Positions 1 through 6,727 of a stretch of DNA of 10,469 nt are shown one piece after another. Source of the stretch: Stenotrophomonas maltophilia (GTDB lineage: Bacteria > Pseudomonadota > Gammaproteobacteria > Xanthomonadales > Xanthomonadaceae); NCBI GenBank assembly GCA_002386405.1, contig DGIP01000226.1, positions 1 through 10,469 of the forward strand. The letters are read 5' to 3'. Each line of letters opens with the position of its first letter. The stretch's first letter is position 1. The notes under the pieces are model-generated. The model searched no databases. It was not told the DNA's origin and saw only the letters and a program-made list of their open reading frames with translations. Position numbers and translations under genes: made by a program.

Positions 1-9
1 TTTCGTTTC

Positions 10-15
10 CGTCAA
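10..15 (-). promoter_or_regulatory. Probable -35 element of an rRNA operon promoter (cut by window edge)
   Basis: Read on the minus strand, the edge contains TTGACG followed by GAAACGAAA. The -10 element, about 17 bp further on, would lie outside the window. The element sits about 190 bp past the tyrS stop and points the same way as tyrS. In P. aeruginosa PAO1, as I remember it, tyrS is followed directly by a 16S rRNA gene, with anmK and an M23 peptidase on the other side of tyrS exactly as here. A strong near-consensus -35 in this place therefore most likely belongs to an rrn operon. That is inference from synteny: no rRNA sequence is visible, and another downstream gene could own this promoter. 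Confidence 0.45.
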
Positions 16-18
16 CAC

Positions 19-33
19 CTTCTTTCGAAGAAG
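19..33. repeat. Inverted repeat just upstream of the presumed rrn -35
   Basis: CTTCTT and AAGAAG form a 6-bp inverted repeat around a 3-nt centre. It lies 3 bp upstream (minus-strand sense) of the TTGACG element. In an rrn promoter this is the UP-element and activator zone, so the repeat could be a protein-binding site. No protein can be named from the sequence. Confidence 0.35.
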
Positions 34-173
34 TTGAAGTCCTGTTCCTTCGCGGTTGCCGCCTTGCGGTGGCCCCTGCGTCGGGGGAGGGAAAGTATGT
101 CCCCAACCGCCTCGTTTGTGAAGGGGGTGCATGACTTTTTTTCACGGTTTTGTGCATTCATTCATGCTGGCTC

Positions 174-189
174 CGCGCCCGAAGGCGCG
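174..189 (-). terminator. UUCG-tetraloop hairpin after tyrS
   Basis: Fifteen bases past the tyrS stop, the minus strand reads CGCGCC-TTCG-GGCGCG. This is a perfect 6-bp GC stem closed by the very stable C(UUCG)G tetraloop. No U-tract follows it on the minus strand, so it is not a standard intrinsic terminator. It could protect the tyrS mRNA 3' end or assist factor-dependent termination. The only T-tract nearby (T7 at 136-142) is on the plus strand and does not serve tyrS. The rest of 1-204 holds no gene that I can support. Confidence 0.35.
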
Positions 190-204
190 AAACCCTTGTG
201 GCGC

Positions 205-1416
205 TTAGGCGGCGACCAACAACACGCGTGCGAAGTTGCGCTTGCCGACCTGCAGCAGGCCCTCGAAACCGGGCACGAACAGCTGCTGGGCATCGTCCAC
301 CACCTCGCCGTCCACCTTCACCGCACGCTCCTTGAGCTTGCGCGAGGCCTCCGAGTTGCTCGGGGTCAGCCCCGCAGCAGTAAGCAATGCACCAATACGC
401 AGGCCTTCAGCAGGAATGGCCACTTCCTGCAGCGGCAGCAGGGTCACATCGCCCTGCCCGGTCACGGCGGCGTTCCAGCCGGCAATGGCCAGTTCGGCCG
501 CGTCGGCATCGTGGAAGCGGGTGGTCAGCTCGCGCGCCAGGCGCAGCTTCACCTCCCGCGGGTTCAAGCTGCCCGAGGCGACCTGCTCGCGCAGGCTGAC
601 CGCTTCGGCCTGGCTGATCTCGAAGGAGAGCAGCTCGATCCAGCGCCACATCAGGTCATCGCCGATCTTCATGGTCTTGGTCACCATGTCGATCGCCGGT
701 TCGCTGATGCCGATGTAGTTGTTGAGCGACTTGGACATCTTGGCCACGCCGTCCAGGCCTTCCAGCAGCGGCATGGTCAGCACGATCTGCGGCTTCTGCC
801 CGTAGTGCTCCTGCAGGCCACGGCCCATGAGCAGGTTGAACTTCTGGTCGGTACCGCCCAGTTCGACGTCCGCTTCCAGCGCCACCGAGTCGTAGCCCTG
901 CACCAGCGGGTACAGGAACTCGTGCAGGGCGATGGACTGCTGGGCGGCATAGCGCTTGGCGAAGTCGTCGCGCTCGAGCATGCGCGCCACGGTGTGCTGG
1001 CCGGCCAGGCGGATCATGTCGGCCGCGCCCATCTTGCCGAACCACTCCGAATTGAAGCGCACTTCGGTCTTTTCGCGGTCCAGCACCTTGAACACCTGCT
1101 CTTCATAGGTGCGCGCATTGGCCAGCACGTCGTCCTTGCTGAGCGGCTTGCGGGTGACGTTCTTGCCGGAGGGGTCGCCGATCATGCCGGTGAAGTCGCC
1201 GATCAGGAAGATGACCTGGTGGCCGAGGTCCTGGAACTGGCGCAGCTTGTTCAGCAGGACGGTATGGCCCAGGTGCAGGTCCGGGGCGGTGGGGTCGAAA
1301 CCGGCCTTGACCCGCAGCGGGCGGCCGCTTTCCAGCCGCTGGCGCAGCTCCTCGATCTTGAGGATTTCATCGGCGCCACGGCCGATCTGGGCAAGGGCTT
1401 GTTCAATCGAGGACAC
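205..1416 (-). CDS. tyrS: Tyrosine--tRNA ligase
   Basis: This cytoplasmic class I aminoacyl-tRNA synthetase charges tRNA-Tyr with tyrosine. From the GTG chosen here it has 403 residues. The first ATP-binding signature is HLGH (about residues 48-51), the second is KMSKS (about 226-230), and the [11 protein letters not shown] stretch between them fits the tyrosine/ATP site. An S4-type RNA-binding domain makes up the last 60 or so residues. KMSKS (not KFGKT) and the single C-terminal S4 domain place it in the TyrZ-like subgroup common in pseudomonads and xanthomonads. Start choice: a TTG two codons earlier abuts GGGAG with no spacer, whereas GTG at 1414-1416 lies 6 nt after that same GGGAG. The gene is divergent from the M23 peptidase gene. 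The product is certain; the start is very likely. Confidence 0.97.
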   Translation of the reverse strand: MSSIEQALAQIGRGADEILKIEELRQRLESGRPLRVKAGFDPTAPDLHLGHTVLLNKLRQFQDLGHQVIFLIGDFTGMIGDPSGKNVTRKPLSKDDVLANARTYEEQVFKVLDREKTEVRFNSEWFGKMGAADMIRLAGQHTVARMLERDDFAKRYAAQQSIALHEFLYPLVQGYDSVALEADVELGGTDQKFNLLMGRGLQEHYGQKPQIVLTMPLLEGLDGVAKMSKSLNNYIGISEPAIDMVTKTMKIGDDLMWRWIELLSFEISQAEAVSLREQVASGSLNPREVKLRLARELTTRFHDADAAELAIAGWNAAVTGQGDVTLLPLQEVAIPAEGLRIGALLTAAGLTPSNSEASRKLKERAVKVDGEVVDDAQQLFVPGFEGLLQVGKRNFARVLLVAA

Positions 1417-1457
1417 GTGCAACTCCCGGCGATGCCTTATTTACATGAATGACGTTA

Positions 1458-1486
1458 AGTACAAGTTAACCGCAAGCGCTTCACAA
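1458..1486 (-). promoter_or_regulatory. Candidate sigma-70 promoter for tyrS
   Basis: On the minus strand TTGTGA (1481-1486) and TGTACT (1458-1463) are separated by 17 bp, a fair match to -35 and -10 elements, about 40 bp upstream of the tyrS start. An inverted repeat, GTTAA (1454-1458) with TTAAC (1466-1470), overlaps the -10 and could be an operator. I see no T-box or long attenuator in this leader, which is too short for one. Confidence 0.35.
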
Positions 1487-1506
1487 AAGCCAATAGGCAC
1501 AAGGGT

Positions 1507-1535
1507 TTGACGCGAAATTTATACCTGTCTATGTT
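1507..1535 (+). promoter_or_regulatory. Probable sigma-70 promoter for the M23 peptidase gene
   Basis: TTGACG (1507-1512), a 17-bp AT-rich spacer and TATGTT (1530-1535) make a good sigma-70 promoter about 50 bp upstream of the peptidase ATG. It probably also serves anmK downstream, since nothing that looks like a better promoter lies between the two genes. The surrounding 1423-1583 stretch is the most AT-rich part of the window, as expected for a divergent promoter region. Confidence 0.6.
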
Positions 1536-1583
1536 ACCGACGTTTGGGCCCGCGCTCCCGGGTCAGCCAGGAACACACCGACG

Positions 1584-3047
1584 ATGCTGAATACCGATCA
1601 AGGCCGCGCGCGCAAGCAGCGCTTCAAGGAACGCCTTCACGTTCTCCACGACACCGCCCTGCATCGGAAGCTTCGACAGCATCTTCCCGCTGCCTTCAAC
1701 GAGCGCTGGACCCGCCGCCACTGGATGCACGCCAGCCTGTTCGCCACCATCGGCGCGCTGGTGGCCACCATTGTCCCCGGCTTCTCGCACACCATCGAGT
1801 CGCCCTACTCGGTCAGCCATTCCACGCTGGCCCTGCCCTTGCCGCCGCTCTCCCAGGAGCGCCTGCAGCAGGTGCCGGGCGACAGCTGGCAGGTACTGCG
1901 CGTGCAGCGTGGCCAGACCCTGAGCAACCTGTTCGACGAGGCCGGCATTTCGCCCACGGTGATGCACCAGGTGCTGGAGCACCCCGGTGCGCGCGAGGCG
2001 CTGACCAAGCTGCGCCCCGGCGCGGAAATCGCCTTCGACCTGCCGCTGAGCGGGGAGCTGCGCACGATCCGCTTCGATCGCGATGCCGACAACCGGGTGG
2101 AGCTGTCGCTGAAGGGCGAGCAGATCACCGAGAAGGTCAGCAAGCGTGAGAGCTCCACCCGCCGGGTGGTGACCAGCGGCGAGATCACCAGTTCGCTGTA
2201 CGCGGCGGCGCGCAAGGCCGGGCTGTCGCCGTCGGCCATCGCGACGATGACCGACGAGATCTTCAAGTACGACATCGACTTCTCCAAGGACCTGCAGCCG
2301 GGCGACCGCTTCAGCGTGGTGATGGATGAAACCTGGCGCGAAGGCGAGAAGGTGGACACCAGCAAGATCCTGGCGGCGACCTTCACCTCCGGCGGCAAGA
2401 CCTACAGCGGCTTCCGCTTCGACCGCAACGGCAAGTCCGAGTACTTCGACGTGAGCGGGCGCCCGCTGAAGAAGAGCTTCATCCGCATGCCGATTCCCTT
2501 CGCCCGCCTGAGCTCCACCTTCGGCGCGCGCAAGCACCCGGTGCTGGGCAAGATGCGCATGCACAAGGGCGTGGACTACGCCGCGCGCACCGGCACCCCG
2601 ATCATGGCCGCCGGCGATGCCCGCGTGCAGTTCGCCGGCGTGCAGCGCGGCTACGGCAACGTGGTGATCCTGGACCACGGCCGTGGCCACACCACCCTGT
2701 ACGGGCACATGTCGCGCTTCGGCAAGATCAAGACCGGCCAGCGCGTGGCGCAGGGCACGGTGATCGGCTACGTGGGCTCGACCGGCCTGGCCACCGGCCC
2801 GCACCTGCACTACGAATTCCGCGTCAACGGCGTGCACCGCAACCCGCTGTCGGTGACGATGCCGCCGCCGGAGCCGCTGCAGGGCAGCGAGCTGGTGGCC
2901 TTCCGCGCGCAGACCGCGCCGGCGCTGGCCCGCATCCAGGGCATGGAGAAGCTGATCTACGCGGACGCCAGCCCGGCGCCGAAGGCCGACCAGGCCGCTA
3001 CCACCACGGCCAGCGCGGCCAAGCCGGCCAAGGGCAGCCGCGGCTGA
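1584..3047 (+). CDS. M23 family peptidoglycan DD-metalloendopeptidase (MepM-like), inner-membrane anchored
   Basis: A 487-residue zinc endopeptidase expected to cut peptide cross-links in peptidoglycan. A basic N-terminal tail of about 46 residues precedes one membrane segment (about 47-65), which leaves the rest in the periplasm. Next comes an OapA/LysM-like domain (from about W102 to 165, with VQRGQTLSNLF), then the second domain typical of MepM/YebA-type proteins (about 185-300). The M23 domain (about 310-425) has all expected residues: H327 and D331 in HKGVD, H375 in YGHMS, and H407 and H409 in HLHYE. The tail is Ala/Pro/Lys-rich. The catalytic set is complete, so it should be active, unlike EnvC/NlpD-type relatives. 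An AGGA at 1569-1572 supports the start. It is probably cotranscribed with anmK, 66 bp downstream. Bond specificity cannot be read from the sequence. Confidence 0.92.
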   Translation: MLNTDQGRARKQRFKERLHVLHDTALHRKLRQHLPAAFNERWTRRHWMHASLFATIGALVATIVPGFSHTIESPYSVSHSTLALPLPPLSQERLQQVPGDSWQVLRVQRGQTLSNLFDEAGISPTVMHQVLEHPGAREALTKLRPGAEIAFDLPLSGELRTIRFDRDADNRVELSLKGEQITEKVSKRESSTRRVVTSGEITSSLYAAARKAGLSPSAIATMTDEIFKYDIDFSKDLQPGDRFSVVMDETWREGEKVDTSKILAATFTSGGKTYSGFRFDRNGKSEYFDVSGRPLKKSFIRMPIPFARLSSTFGARKHPVLGKMRMHKGVDYAARTGTPIMAAGDARVQFAGVQRGYGNVVILDHGRGHTTLYGHMSRFGKIKTGQRVAQGTVIGYVGSTGLATGPHLHYEFRVNGVHRNPLSVTMPPPEPLQGSELVAFRAQTAPALARIQGMEKLIYADASPAPKADQAATTTASAAKPAKGSRG

Positions 3048-3067
3048 TCGCATGCATTGACGGCGGC

Positions 3068-3100
3068 AACAGGTTGCGCGGAAGCTGCACGCACCCTGTT
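3068..3100 (+). other. Stem-loop between the M23 gene and anmK
   Basis: AACAGG (3068-3073) pairs with CCTGTT (3095-3100). After one mismatch, TGCG (3075-3078) pairs with CGCA (3090-3093), leaving an 11-nt loop. No T-tract follows, so it is not an intrinsic terminator. It ends 13 nt before the preferred anmK ATG and could influence translation or mRNA processing. It lies inside the gene if the alternative anmK TTG at 3057 is the true start. Confidence 0.35.
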
Positions 3101-3113
3101 GAACCGCCTGGCC

Positions 3114-4238
3114 ATGACTTCAGCTGATCCGCATACCCCGCTCTACCTGGGCCTGATGTCCGGCACCAGCGCCGATGGCATCGATGCCGCGCTGGTGCAG
3201 TTTCCCGCCGAGGGCGGCTGCCGCTTCGTCGAAGGGCTCACCTACCCGTGGGACCCGGCCATCCGTGCCGAGCTGGTGGCGCTGGGCGAAGGCGGCGAGC
3301 TGGGCTCACTGGATACGCTGGGCCGGATTGATGCGCAGATCGGCATTACCTTCGCGGCCGCCGCCAACCGCTTGCTGGAACAGGCCGGGGTGAGCCCGGC
3401 GCAGGTGCGGGCGATCGGTTCGCACGGGCAGACGGTGCGGCACCGGCCGCTGGCCGATCCGGCGTTCACCTGCCAATTGGGCGATGCCAACCGGATTGCC
3501 GAGCTGACCGGCATCACCACGGTGGCCGACTTCCGCCGCCGCGACGTGGCCGCCGGTGGGCACGGGGCGCCGCTGATGCCGGCCTTCCACCTGGCGATGC
3601 TGGGCACGGCCGATGAGGACCGGGCGGTGTTGAACCTGGGCGGGATCGCCAACCTGACCCTGATTCCGCGCGTCGGGACGCCGAGGGGCTTCGATACCGG
3701 ACCGGCCAATGCGCTGATGGATACGTGGTGCGAGCGGCACACCGGCACGCCGTTCGATGCCGATGGCGCGTTTGCGGCCAGCGGGCAGGTGGATGAGGCG
3801 CTGCTGGAGCACTGGCGGGCCGAACCGTGGTTCGCGCTGCCGCCGCCGAAAAGCACCGGGCGCGAGCAGTTCCACCTGGAGTGGGCCGAGGCGGCGCTGG
3901 GCGACCACCCGCGCGCGGCGGCCGATGTGCAGGCGACGCTGCTGGAGCTGACCGCGGTGACGGTGGCCGATGCGCTGCTGGCCCATCTGCCGGGGGCGAA
4001 GCGGGTGCTGGTGTGTGGCGGCGGCGTGCGCAATGCGCAGCTGCTGCGGCGGCTCAGCGCGCGCTTGCCCGGGCTGGTGATCGAATCCAGTGCGGTGCAC
4101 GGGTTGGACCCGGATTACCTGGAGGCGATGGGGTTTGCGTGGCTGGCGCAGCGGACGCTGGACGGGTTGCCGGGGAATCTGCCGAGTGTGACCGGGGCGA
4201 AAGGGCCGCGGATATTAGGGGCGATTCACCTGGCGTGA
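3114..4238 (+). CDS. anmK: Anhydro-N-acetylmuramic acid kinase
   Basis: This enzyme converts imported 1,6-anhydro-N-acetylmuramic acid plus ATP into N-acetylmuramic acid 6-phosphate, a cytoplasmic step of cell-wall recycling. Family signatures run in order: [12 protein letters not shown] (13-24), [15 protein letters not shown] (from about 139), [23 protein letters not shown] (D194 sits where I expect the catalytic base), [10 protein letters not shown] and [14 protein letters not shown] near the C terminus. The chosen ATG gives 374 residues, the usual family length (E. coli is close to 370). An in-frame TTG at 3057 would add 19 residues with no family counterpart. Neither start has a clear Shine-Dalgarno sequence. 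It lies behind the M23 peptidase, as in Pseudomonas, and works downstream of an AmpG permease, whose gene is also in this window. Confidence 0.95.
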   Translation: MTSADPHTPLYLGLMSGTSADGIDAALVQFPAEGGCRFVEGLTYPWDPAIRAELVALGEGGELGSLDTLGRIDAQIGITFAAAANRLLEQAGVSPAQVRAIGSHGQTVRHRPLADPAFTCQLGDANRIAELTGITTVADFRRRDVAAGGHGAPLMPAFHLAMLGTADEDRAVLNLGGIANLTLIPRVGTPRGFDTGPANALMDTWCERHTGTPFDADGAFAASGQVDEALLEHWRAEPWFALPPPKSTGREQFHLEWAEAALGDHPRAAADVQATLLELTAVTVADALLAHLPGAKRVLVCGGGVRNAQLLRRLSARLPGLVIESSAVHGLDPDYLEAMGFAWLAQRTLDGLPGNLPSVTGAKGPRILGAIHLA

Positions 4239-4239
4239 C

Positions 4240-4467
4240 CTAGAAGGATTTGACGTCCGGGAGGGCCTGGAGGGCGGCGATGGCTTCGGCCAGGGCGTTC
4301 ACTTCCGGGTCGTGGAAGCCGCTGCGGACTTCCAGTTCGCTGGCGAACAGGCCCTGCTCGAGCAGGACCACACAGGTGTGTTCGCGGGTCCAGCCGCGCG
4401 CGACGGCCACCCGACGGATGCGCTCGTTCAGCAGCGGATCGAGATCGCGCAGCACCAGATCAGCCAT
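4240..4467 (-). CDS. Small ribbon-helix-helix protein, FitA/antitoxin-like
   Basis: A 75-residue protein. Its N-terminal 45 residues fit the ribbon-helix-helix pattern: a short strand (DLVLRDLD), a helix (PLLNERIRRVAVARG) and a second helix (TREHTCVVLLEQGLF). FitA-like 'plasmid stability' antitoxins have this layout and bind DNA as dimers. The C-terminal part (HDPEVNALAEAIAALQAL) is helical and Ala-rich, where such antitoxins contact a toxin. No PIN-domain or other toxin gene lies on either side, so it may be an orphan regulator. A strong ribosome binding site (GGGGAG, 5 nt before ATG at 4465-4467) fixes the start; an ATG 20 codons earlier lacks one. Its stop lies 1 bp from the convergent anmK stop. 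The fold assignment is by eye. Confidence 0.72.
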   Translation of the reverse strand: MADLVLRDLDPLLNERIRRVAVARGWTREHTCVVLLEQGLFASELEVRSGFHDPEVNALAEAIAALQALPDVKSF

Positions 4468-4534
4468 GTATCTCCCCTGTTGGCAACGCACCGCCCCCAC
4501 GGCACAACGGGGTCGATGATGGCCCACTGTACGC

Positions 4535-4551
4535 CGCGCGGCAACCGCGCG
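4535..4551 (-). terminator. GC hairpin after ampG, possible terminator
   Basis: A perfect 7-bp stem (CGCGCGG at 4535-4541 with CCGCGCG at 4545-4551) around a 3-nt loop begins 9 nt past the ampG stop. There is no T-tract on the minus strand, so an intrinsic terminator is doubtful. It may stabilise the ampG mRNA end or act with Rho. The rest of 4468-4560 shows no clear promoter for the small downstream gene. Confidence 0.3.
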
Positions 4552-4560
4552 CCTGTTCGG

Positions 4561-5856
4561 TCAGGCAGCGCTGCGGTCGCGGATGCGGGGCCACAGCCAG
4601 ACCAGCAGCAGCAGGGTCGGGATGACCGTGGCCGAGCTCAGGATGAAGAAGGTGCTGTAGGAGGTGGCCTCGACGATGTACCCCGAGGCGCCACCGACGA
4701 ACTTCCCGGGCAGGTTGGCCAGCGATACCAGCAGGGCGTACTGGGTGGCGGTGAAGTTGCGGTCGGTCAGCGAGGACATGAATGCCACCAGCACGGTGCC
4801 GGCAAAGCCCTGGAACAGGTTGTCGGCACACAGCGCTGCATAGAATGCCCAGAGCTGGCCGGGATTCTGCGCCATCAGCAGGAACGCCAGGTTGGACAGC
4901 GCCACGCCGAGCGCGGCCACCAGCAGCATGCGGCGGAAGCCGAACGCCGCCACGGCGATGCCGCCGAGGAAGGCGCCACCGATGCCCATCCACACCCCGA
5001 ACAGCTTGGACACGGTGGCGATGTCGGCCTTGGTGAAGCCCGAATCCAGGTAGAACGGACCGGCCATCACGCCGATCACCTGGTCGGGGAACTTGAACAG
5101 CCCCACGAACGCCAGCAGTACCACCGCCAGGACCACGCCATTGGTGCTGAAGAAGCTGGCAATCGGCTGCCAGAACGCGCCGAAGAAATCGATCCGGCGC
5201 TGGATCCGCACCTCCGGCTGGGCCGGTTCGCGGCACACCAGGGTGGTGATGATCGGCAGCAGCATCAGCGATGCCATGGCCAGGTAGGCCACGATCCACC
5301 CTTCGAACTGGGCCAGGTACAGCGCACCGGCCCCGGCCAGGATCAGGCCGATGCGGTAACCGAGCGTGTAGGTGGCGGCCAGCGCGGCCTGGGCGCTTTC
5401 CGGCGCGATCTCGATCCGGTAGGCATCCACCACCGAATCCTGGGTGGCGCCGGCGAAGGACGCCACCAGCACCCACAGCACCAGGGGCGTGACGCCCAGC
5501 TCGGGACGCACGAAGGCCAGCGCGAACAGGCCGCCGGTAACGCCCAACTGGGACACCAGCAGCCAGGAACGACGGCGGCCGAGGACGCCGATCAGCGGGA
5601 AGGCATAGCGGTCGATCAGCGGCGCCCAGAGGAACTTGAGCAGGTAGAAGAAGCTGGCCAGGCTGATCAGGCCGATGCTGTGCAGGTCCAGCCCGACGTC
5701 GCGCAGGCGCGTGGACAGGGTCTGCGAGGCGATCAGCAGGAACGGCAGGCCGCTGCCAAAGCCCAGGAAGGCCATGGTCAGCGCCGACGGCGTGCCGAAC
5801 GCACGCTTGATCCCGGCCCAGCCCTTGTAGCTCACCGGCGCTGCCGCTTCACTCAT
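4561..5856 (-). CDS. ampG: AmpG family muropeptide permease (major facilitator superfamily)
   Basis: An inner-membrane permease of 431 residues that imports GlcNAc-anhydroMurNAc (peptides) from the periplasm for recycling. In bacteria with AmpR-controlled beta-lactamases these imports also carry the induction signal. The N-terminal half matches AmpG closely: LGFGSGLPFLL (TM1), FFYLLKFLWAPLIDRY (TM2 and the acidic-basic loop), GRRRSWLL, GATQDSVVDAYRIE and the LGYRIG helix. I count about 12 hydrophobic segments. It is shorter than E. coli AmpG (about 490) and P. aeruginosa AmpG (about 590), lacking their extra C-terminal helices. The ATG overlaps the stop of the upstream nuclease-like gene (shared ATGA, 5853-5856), implying translational coupling. 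In S. maltophilia the ampN-ampG operon is reported to be needed for L1/L2 beta-lactamase induction; this pair appears to be the same. Confidence 0.9.
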   Translation of the reverse strand: MSEAAAPVSYKGWAGIKRAFGTPSALTMAFLGFGSGLPFLLIASQTLSTRLRDVGLDLHSIGLISLASFFYLLKFLWAPLIDRYAFPLIGVLGRRRSWLLVSQLGVTGGLFALAFVRPELGVTPLVLWVLVASFAGATQDSVVDAYRIEIAPESAQAALAATYTLGYRIGLILAGAGALYLAQFEGWIVAYLAMASLMLLPIITTLVCREPAQPEVRIQRRIDFFGAFWQPIASFFSTNGVVLAVVLLAFVGLFKFPDQVIGVMAGPFYLDSGFTKADIATVSKLFGVWMGIGGAFLGGIAVAAFGFRRMLLVAALGVALSNLAFLLMAQNPGQLWAFYAALCADNLFQGFAGTVLVAFMSSLTDRNFTATQYALLVSLANLPGKFVGGASGYIVEATSYSTFFILSSATVIPTLLLLVWLWPRIRDRSAA

Positions 5857-6653
5857 GGGGCGTAGTCCACCGTGAACGGAGCATGGTCGGAGAAGCGCTC
5901 ATCGCGGTAGATCGAGCAGCCACGCAGGCGCTCGCGCAGGCCGGGGCTGACGAACTGGTAATCGATGCGCCAGCCGACGTTGTTGGCACGGGCCGCGCCG
6001 CGGTTGCTCCACCAGGTGTAATCCTCGCCGGTGGGGTGCAGCAGGCGGTAGGCATCGGTCCAGCCCTGGCCGCCGGCCACGTCCAGCGCCTGGCCGGCAT
6101 CCACGCACTGGCCGTTGAGCCAGTCGCGCTCGGGCGGCAGGCAGCCGGAGTTCTTCTGGTTGGATTTCCAGTTCTTGATGTCCAGCGCGGAGCGGACGAT
6201 GTTCCAGTCCCCGCACAGCACGTAGTCGCGGCCGCTGGCCAGCCACTGGGCCAGGATCGGGCGCAGCCACTCCATCACTTCGTACTTGAAGCCCTGGCGC
6301 AGGTCGCCCGAGCTGCCGGAGGGGATATAGAAGGAGACCACGCTGAGGTTGCCGTAGCGGGCTTCGATGTAGCGGCCTTCGTCGTCGAACGGGGCCCAGC
6401 CCAGCGAGGTGATGACCTGGTCGGGCTCGCGCTTGCTGTAGATGGCCACGCCGCTGTAGCCCTTCTTGGTGATCGCGTCACGGTAGAAGCAGTGGTGGCC
6501 GTCCGGGCGGAACATGGGATCGGTCAGCTGGTCTTCCTGAGCCTTGGTCTCCTGGATGCAGAGCACGTCGGCATCCTGGGCACGGAACCACTCGAGGAAC
6601 CCCTTGGTGGCGGCGGAACGGATGCCATTGGCGTTGAAACTGATGATGCGCAT
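5853..6653 (-). CDS. xth: Exonuclease III / Crc-like endonuclease-exonuclease-phosphatase protein (probable AmpN)
   Basis: A 266-residue cytoplasmic protein of the ExoIII (Xth/ApeX) family, which cuts DNA at abasic sites and trims 3' ends. The metal and catalytic set looks complete: N7 (FNANGIR), E35 (CIQETKAQ), Y109, D149 and N151 (CGDWNIV), the RIDYQFVS segment, and D256-H257 (RFSDHAP). Overall spacing and phrases such as IPSG, LDIKNW and PERDWL recall Pseudomonas Crc, a homologue that has lost this catalytic set and also lies beside pyrE. The start at 6651-6653 matches the family; an upstream ATG would add 25 non-conserved residues. It overlaps ampG by 4 bp. By position and family it is probably the gene named ampN in S. 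maltophilia. Nuclease function is likely; a link to beta-lactamase induction may be only polar. Confidence 0.88.
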   Translation of the reverse strand: MRIISFNANGIRSAATKGFLEWFRAQDADVLCIQETKAQEDQLTDPMFRPDGHHCFYRDAITKKGYSGVAIYSKREPDQVITSLGWAPFDDEGRYIEARYGNLSVVSFYIPSGSSGDLRQGFKYEVMEWLRPILAQWLASGRDYVLCGDWNIVRSALDIKNWKSNQKNSGCLPPERDWLNGQCVDAGQALDVAGGQGWTDAYRLLHPTGEDYTWWSNRGAARANNVGWRIDYQFVSPGLRERLRGCSIYRDERFSDHAPFTVDYAP

Positions 6654-6711
6654 GCTGACCCGGGTCTGGTACGTAACGGCCAAAGCATACCGGGTTGCCC
6701 GCCCCATCGGC

Positions 6712-6727
6712 TGGCCGGATCCGGCCA
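6712..6727. repeat. 16-bp perfect palindrome in the xth-pyrE divergent region
   Basis: TGGCCGGATCCGGCCA is self-complementary over all 16 bases. It is followed by a second inverted repeat, GCAGG (6730-6734) with CCTGC (6737-6741) around GG. It lies near the middle of the 163-bp divergent region and could be an operator or a hairpin in either leader. No regulator is identifiable. Confidence 0.4.

Noticed and set aside
136..142. T7 tract as an intrinsic terminator on the plus strand
   Set aside because: No stable hairpin precedes it, and no plus-strand gene ends there.
34..1452. A 472-codon plus-strand open frame opposite tyrS
   Set aside because: Antisense to tyrS, which shows all synthetase signatures. 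No family features and no ribosome binding site at its start.
1563..3053. A 496-codon minus-strand open frame opposite the M23 peptidase gene
   Set aside because: Composition typical of a reverse-strand shadow; the plus-strand gene has a complete M23 active site and a good promoter.
3057..3113. N-terminal extension of AnmK from TTG
   Set aside because: Would add 19 residues not known in the family, with no ribosome binding site. The ATG at 3114 gives the usual length.
4468..4527. 20-residue N-terminal extension of the small ribbon-helix-helix protein
   Set aside because: The strong GGGGAG site lies directly before the internal ATG at 4467, and the extension has no strand or helix expected of the fold.
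4312..5865. A 517-codon plus-strand open frame opposite ampG
   Set aside because: Low-complexity Gln/His/Gly/Arg composition, antisense to a clear membrane permease. It is a codon-bias shadow.
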